A DNA stretch of 64,000 bases from contig JASFXZ010000001.1 in the NCBI GenBank assembly GCA_032209605.1, positions 7,689,703 to 7,753,702 on the forward strand. The letters run 5' to 3'. The stretch is from Mactromeris polynyma (taxonomy: Eukaryota; Mollusca; Bivalvia; Venerida; Mactridae). A program made the position numbers and the translations under genes. The notes under the pieces are model-generated. The model did not search any database. It worked only from the letters and a program-made list of their open reading frames with translations, and was not told where the DNA came from. Positions 59,329-64,000 of this stretch are shown piece by piece; within the stretch, counting starts at the first letter, position 1, and each line of letters begins with the position of its first letter.

Positions 59329-60456
59329 GATGTATCCTTGATACTGTTGTGTGACCGGATCACATTGCTAGTGTAAATATCATTGAAATGTGCTATATAT
59401 GTGTATATATGTCGGACATATTTGTTATCATACTTTGTCATACATGCTGAAAAAGACTATATTGCCTTACTGTATCATTGGCACTTAATTGTATGCATTC
59501 ACATGATATATATCCATTATAGTATATATATATATCTTTACTACGTACCTTATAGTACCTTTCATTTCCATGGGGATTCTTCAATAGGAAGGTCGTGAAG
59601 ACTTATTCCTTTGAAGATATAGTCTGATAAGATGATCTTATTAAGATAATTTTTCTTGTTTGTTTCACAAGACTGTACTAATCTCTTGGGAACATTAACC
59701 ATGAGGTAATGAGCATTTCTGCTAAAGTTATCCTTGGTTGGGGGGTTCGGCTCAGGTACGATATACTTTGTAATTAGTGTAAAGCGCACTTTTCCCAACT
59801 TTAATTACATGTTTTCTCATGTTTGTATAAATTTCTTGTATAACTGTTGACCAATGTTTGTAGTATGATAATGTGCTCTCCATCAGTGGAGGTAATAAAA
59901 GTATATCACATCACTATAGTGTGAACATCTGTAAGCATTGTCAATCGATTATCATGATGAATATAAGATATTCTATTCATTTCCATGTCAAATGGCGTAG
60001 CTGTGTAGCTGTGTGCATTTTTCACAAAACATGCAAATTGTTTTTATCAACTTAATTATTGGTTGACTCACGGACATATATGGTTTATATGTTCGTGGCT
60101 GACTGTATCATAATTTCAAGTTCATAAGCACTGCGAACAAGGAAATATCTATTAAGTTTCTGTGTAGGCCTATCATTCTTTTGTGGATAAAGCTACAGTG
60201 AATCTGTGAACCACATATGTATCTAGTGACGTTTAATTAGTATCATGTCCTTGACGTGAGGCTCTAACATATAATGGAGACCTTGTACAGGAATTTCTCA
60301 GATTTCAGTGAATTATAGTCTTCGCCGGTCCCTCGTGATTGCCGGTTGTTGAAGACCGGAGGAGACCGGGACCGGCATAAAGTATGCCCCGACCAGACCT
60401 TCTTTACTAGCCACGAAAGTAAAACAGCTGTCGTAGCTACGAAAGTTTAATAAGGT
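59329..60456. other. LINE 3-prime region and unassigned DNA
   Basis: The LINE 3-prime UTR follows 59328; the nearest AATAAA is at about 59891. An imperfect palindrome (CTCACGGACATATA...TTATATGTTCGTGG) lies at about 60067-60098. A GCCGGTCCC/GGGACCGGC stem lies at 60324-60376. No exon is seen. Confidence 0.4.
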
Positions 60457-60733
60457 GGGCGGAGTTTGCTGTAGGCATGAATACGCTAAATCAATATGCA
60501 TAACCTTTACCACTAAAACTGTTAAACTGTATTTGATACCAATTGACGTGAGTTGTTCACATTTAAACACGACATAATATGTATATGGTTTGAATAAAGG
60601 CGGAAATACTAGCCAAATAAACGGGGAACTAAACTGACTAAAAAGTAAAAGTAAGCCATCCCCTCTGCAGGTGCCATACAAACTGCTACATTGTGAAAAT
60701 ATTATATTATGAATATGCAAATTAACTCCGCCC
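60457..60733. mobile_element. Candidate 277-bp MITE with GGGCGGAGTT termini
   Basis: The left end GGGCGGAGTTTGC is inverted at the right end as GCAAATTAACTCCGCCC. No clear target duplication flanks it. The 135-codon reverse frame across this region has no recognisable domain and is not called. Confidence 0.45.
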
Positions 60734-61468
60734 AGTAGTTTTCGTGTTTACAGACATTCATGGCTAGGAAATAATGTTAATAAACAACTTGCGATTCTGG
60801 TACCGACTTATTGATTCCTGCAAATTAATCGATTACTTTACCTGAGTCTAGTACAAGAATGTATTGGAAATAGATCAGCATTGTGAAGGCATACAGTGGA
60901 CACGTCAGCTTACCTGCAACGGGCGCAAAAATGGAGATCATTAGAAACTGGACCGAAGAATGCAACTGAATTTTAAAAGTGAAGTCTGAATAAAGAGTGA
61001 TTGTAATTATTTAATATTGGTGAGTATTCTTGTTAATAATATAAATCCAAATATTTCAAGGATTTTGTGCTCTGAAGCTGTCCGTGTTATTAAACAAGAA
61101 GTTGGTCATGTTGATTCTGCCATTTTGTTTGTAGAATTTATTGATATGGAGGAGGGGGGGGTGTTTAAGAATGTTTGGAGCAGAGTGATGACTCTACTTG
61201 TTGCCATACTCCATGTTAAAACTATATCTGTAAATCTATGTTAAAATGTCAGTATGGAAAATGTGCAGTTGCAAGCTGTCTCAAAGCAAACATTCTATGG
61301 TGTATATTTATTTTGTATTTGTACTGGTTTAGTGATCTCAATATAGTTTTTTTTTTACAGGGTAGCACGATTTACCACACACCACCACACACTACCCCAC
61401 ACTTCATAGTAATATCAACAAAATCAACTTCAAATGGCATTTTAAAACTGAAATAAAGATTAAAAGGG
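60734..61468. other. Non-coding stretch
   Basis: A 75-codon forward frame (61017-61244, VSILVNNINPNISRILC...) has mildly protein-like composition but no recognisable family, start context or splice sites. Otherwise AT-rich. Confidence 0.35.
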
Positions 61469-61885
61469 CAGGTGTAAAAGGCGGCGGCGCCGTACTTTAC
61501 AACCAATATTGAATGAAAAACACGGCGGTAGGCATTAACTTTTTTAATATTTCACATATAATAATAATTTTGGTATCAATCGAAAGGTAATGCTCCCAGC
61601 TTTCTAATGATAGAAATATATTTAAAATCGGAGATTGTTTTGTTGTTCTATTTTGACTCTGAAAATGGTCGTTTTTCCGTGAAATAAATTTCAATCTTTT
61701 TGGGTTCGAAAAACACGGCGGTAGGTATTAAAATTCTCATATTTTTCATTATGTGCACACAATTGGTATCAAATAAAAGGTTATGCTCTCAGCTTTCCAA
61801 CGACATAAATATATTTAAAATCGGAGAATGTTTTGTTGATATAATTTGACTCTGAAATTTGGCATTTTCCGTACTAACGACCGTT
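61469..61885. repeat. Dispersed repeat, dimeric; second copy of the 413-578 repeat
   Basis: It starts GCAGGTGTAAAAGGCGGCGG like the repeat at 413. It then contains two ~195-bp related halves, each with AAACACGGCGGTAGG, TTGGTATCAA and AATATATTTAAAATCGGAGA. No coding frame is present. Confidence 0.75.
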
Positions 61886-62324
61886 AATCCCACCGCTATC
61901 AGCTTATCAATTGGACGACACCATAATATCTGATAAGACGGTCGATTTGACTTGAGTTGCAAGTCCCGTTATCGTATGTTATCGTATGTTCCAGATACAT
62001 TGTAGTGCTTGTGTAAAAGCATAATCATTTATAATCGTGTGCATGTATATTCTAATAGTAATATTATTAAAGTGGCATCCAATGGAACTATCAGTAGATT
62101 ACAGTACCCAGTTTTTTTTTCAAATATTTATTATATATTATTTACCGAATGAAATTTCATAAAGGGGAATAGTTGCCACATTGATGATCCTTGCTAGAGA
62201 AAACTTCCATTGAAAGTCTATGATGCAATATTATAGATACTTTATTAAGCATGCACTGCTTGACTCATTTATAAGTTAATTGATTGGCTCACTTTTGCGT
62301 GTTTTCGGCGGCTAGTGCAACGTA
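61886..62324. other. Non-coding stretch
   Basis: AT-rich with a GTTATCGTAT direct duplication near 61970. No gene is seen. Confidence 0.35.
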
Positions 62325-64000
62325 TTTAGTCGGAATAGGAAATAATATTGATGTACTCTGGATAGATAAATGTATATTGAGTCGATAGCCGTTTAATTGG
62401 TTTAAAAAGGTTGATTTGATCGGAAGTTACAGCGGGTTATGTCGAGTCAATATGGAAAACGAGATTTTGGAAGTTGCACCCCTTGTATATATAGTATATA
62501 ATGGTAGTGAATTTTTTATGTGCCGACCCCCTTTGGTATCAACATGAGTAATTAACTAATGAAATGAAAATTAATTATCGTTATATGTACGTGTTTGCAT
62601 TGTAATGAAGCCTAAACTAAAACATCTTCCGGATATTTAGTCATTCTTTCTAACGCTTTATTGCAAAGTGTGTGATTTTTAAAACAGATCACTCGAGAAT
62701 AAAATGAGATAACTGATATAATAATTATGTATATAAACCTGTTGAATCCCCGACAAATCTTCAAAACATAAGAAAATGTTAGCAAACTTTACAAGGAAAT
62801 TGTATTTTCAAGAATCAACAAGCAGGTTTGTTGAAGTTGTATTTTTTTGTGAACGGGTTCAATATATGGAAAATAAACGAATAACCGTCATCACGGAAAC
62901 TGTAAAATCTAAGAGCTACGTACTCGTAGTATTAGGTAAATAAAGGTACATGTGTAACTAATTAATTAGTAAGGATATCATTGAATATTCTGGTTTTGGT
63001 TCAAACCATAATTGGCAATGTACACATATCGTGCATTTTCACAGGTGGATTTTTTTAAATACGCTATTTGAAATCATTATTTTGGGTAATAATAAACACA
63101 TGTAGAAAAAAATACAATTAAAGTAGCATTGTGAGACCCATAACATCGTCATATTTGACTGAAATTTTACTTTTTTACATTAGAAAAGCTTACGATGTTT
63201 AGACTAGTTTCTCGGTGATTGCACCACAAGTCAGTTAGAAATGCAATAATGATTTCAAATAGCGTATTTAAAAAAATCCACCTGTGAAAATGCACGATAT
63301 GTGTACATTGCCAATTATGGTTTGAACCAAAACCAGAATATTCAATGATATCCTTACTAATTAATTAGTTACACATGTACCTTTATTTACCTAATACTAC
63401 GAGTACGTAGCTCTTAGATTTTACAGTTTCCGTGATGACGGTTATTCGTTTATTTTCCATATATTGAACCCGTTCACAAAAAAATACAACTTCAACAAAC
63501 CTGCTTGTTGATTCTTGAAAATACAATTTCCTTGTAAAGTTTGCTAACATTTTCTTATGTTTTGAAGATTTGTCGGGGATTCAACAGGTTTATATACATA
63601 ATTATTATATCAGTTATCTCATTTTATTCTCGAGTGATCTGTTTTAAAAATCACACACTTTGCAATAAAGCGTTAGAAAGAATGACTAAATATCCGGAAG
63701 ATGTTTTAGTTTAGGCTTCATTACAATGCAAACACGTACATATAACGATAATTAATTTTCATTTCATTAGTTAATTACTCATGTTGATACCAAAGGGGGT
63801 CGGCACATAAAAAATTCACTACCATTATATACTATATATACAAGGGGTGCAACTTCCAAAATCTCGTTTTCCATATTGACTTGACATAACCCGCTGTAAC
63901 TTCCGATCAAATCAACCTTTTTAAACCAATTAAACGGCTATCGACTCAATATACATTTATCTATCCAGAGTACATCAATATTATTTCCTATTCCGACTAA
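62325..64000. repeat. 757-bp near-perfect inverted repeat with 163-bp spacer
   Basis: The left arm is 62325-63081 and the right arm 63245-64000. Paired positions sum to 126326 almost throughout. Differences I found are one A-run indel near 62338 and one substitution (GTCGAG versus GTCAAG) near 62443. The outer ends are TTAGTCGGAATAGG and CCTATTCCGACTAA, the latter being the last bases of the window, so the repeat may extend further. There is no coding frame in the arms. Candidates are a foldback transposon, a recent inverted duplication or an assembly palindrome artefact. Confidence 0.95.

Noticed and set aside
60313..60720. 135-codon reverse frame
   Set aside because: No recognisable domain; it runs across a candidate MITE and a GC-rich hairpin.

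Overview
The window looks like a nuclear segment of a mollusc genome, most likely a bivalve. The base composition is AT-rich. There are no operons, coding exons are sparse and separated by GT-AG introns, and most of the DNA is decayed transposons, tRNA-derived SINEs and tandem arrays. The taxon is inferred from the repeat style and from a Mab-21/cGAS-like gene with a C-terminal TPR region, a family known to be expanded in bivalves. No database search was possible.

Region by region. (1) 1-6.6 kb: a 156-bp TIR element, then copy 1 of a roughly 4.3-kb segment that recurs inverted at 47.1-51.4 kb. Copy 1 carries extra insertions, one of them a 488-bp element whose ends are fixed by the uninterrupted second copy. 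(2) 6.6-17 kb: mostly unassigned AT-rich DNA, a possible terminal exon at 9.7 kb, a G-tract block switching to a pyrimidine minisatellite at 10 kb, a mariner-type MITE and an 18-unit 75-bp array. (3) 17.2-29.3 kb: the main host-gene locus. A cGLR/Mab-21-like gene on the + strand has its nucleotidyltransferase exon at 17.3 kb and its C-terminal/TPR exon at 28 kb. They are separated by a 9.8-kb interval with plausible GT-AG ends. On the opposite strand inside that interval lies a compact three-coding-exon gene for a 274-residue OB-fold-like protein, plus a hAT deletion derivative and a foldback element with a perfect 8-bp TSD. (4) 30-37.3 kb: 36-bp, 22-bp and 21-bp arrays, a decayed three-exon pseudogene and a 1-kb direct duplication. 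(5) 37.3-43.3 kb: a ~172-bp satellite that reverses orientation and is interrupted by LINE copies. (6) 43.8-47 kb: a hAT/ZBED-like pseudogene and a 27/54-bp higher-order repeat array. (7) 51.8-52.3 kb: a MULE-type transposase remnant. (8) 54.1-59.3 kb: a nearly intact APE-type LINE with ORF1 (one frameshift) and a complete 1148-residue ORF2. (9) 60-64 kb: small inverted-repeat elements and a 757-bp near-perfect inverted repeat reaching the window edge.

The most biologically interesting host content is the cGLR-TPR gene, which has a catalytic-type motif but an in-frame TAA in its second exon, with the antisense OB-fold gene in its intron. The most striking structural content is the terminal palindrome, the inverted segmental duplication with paralogous empty sites, and the higher-order arrays whose periods preserve reading frame. 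I did not find anything I can defend as a wholly new molecular system.
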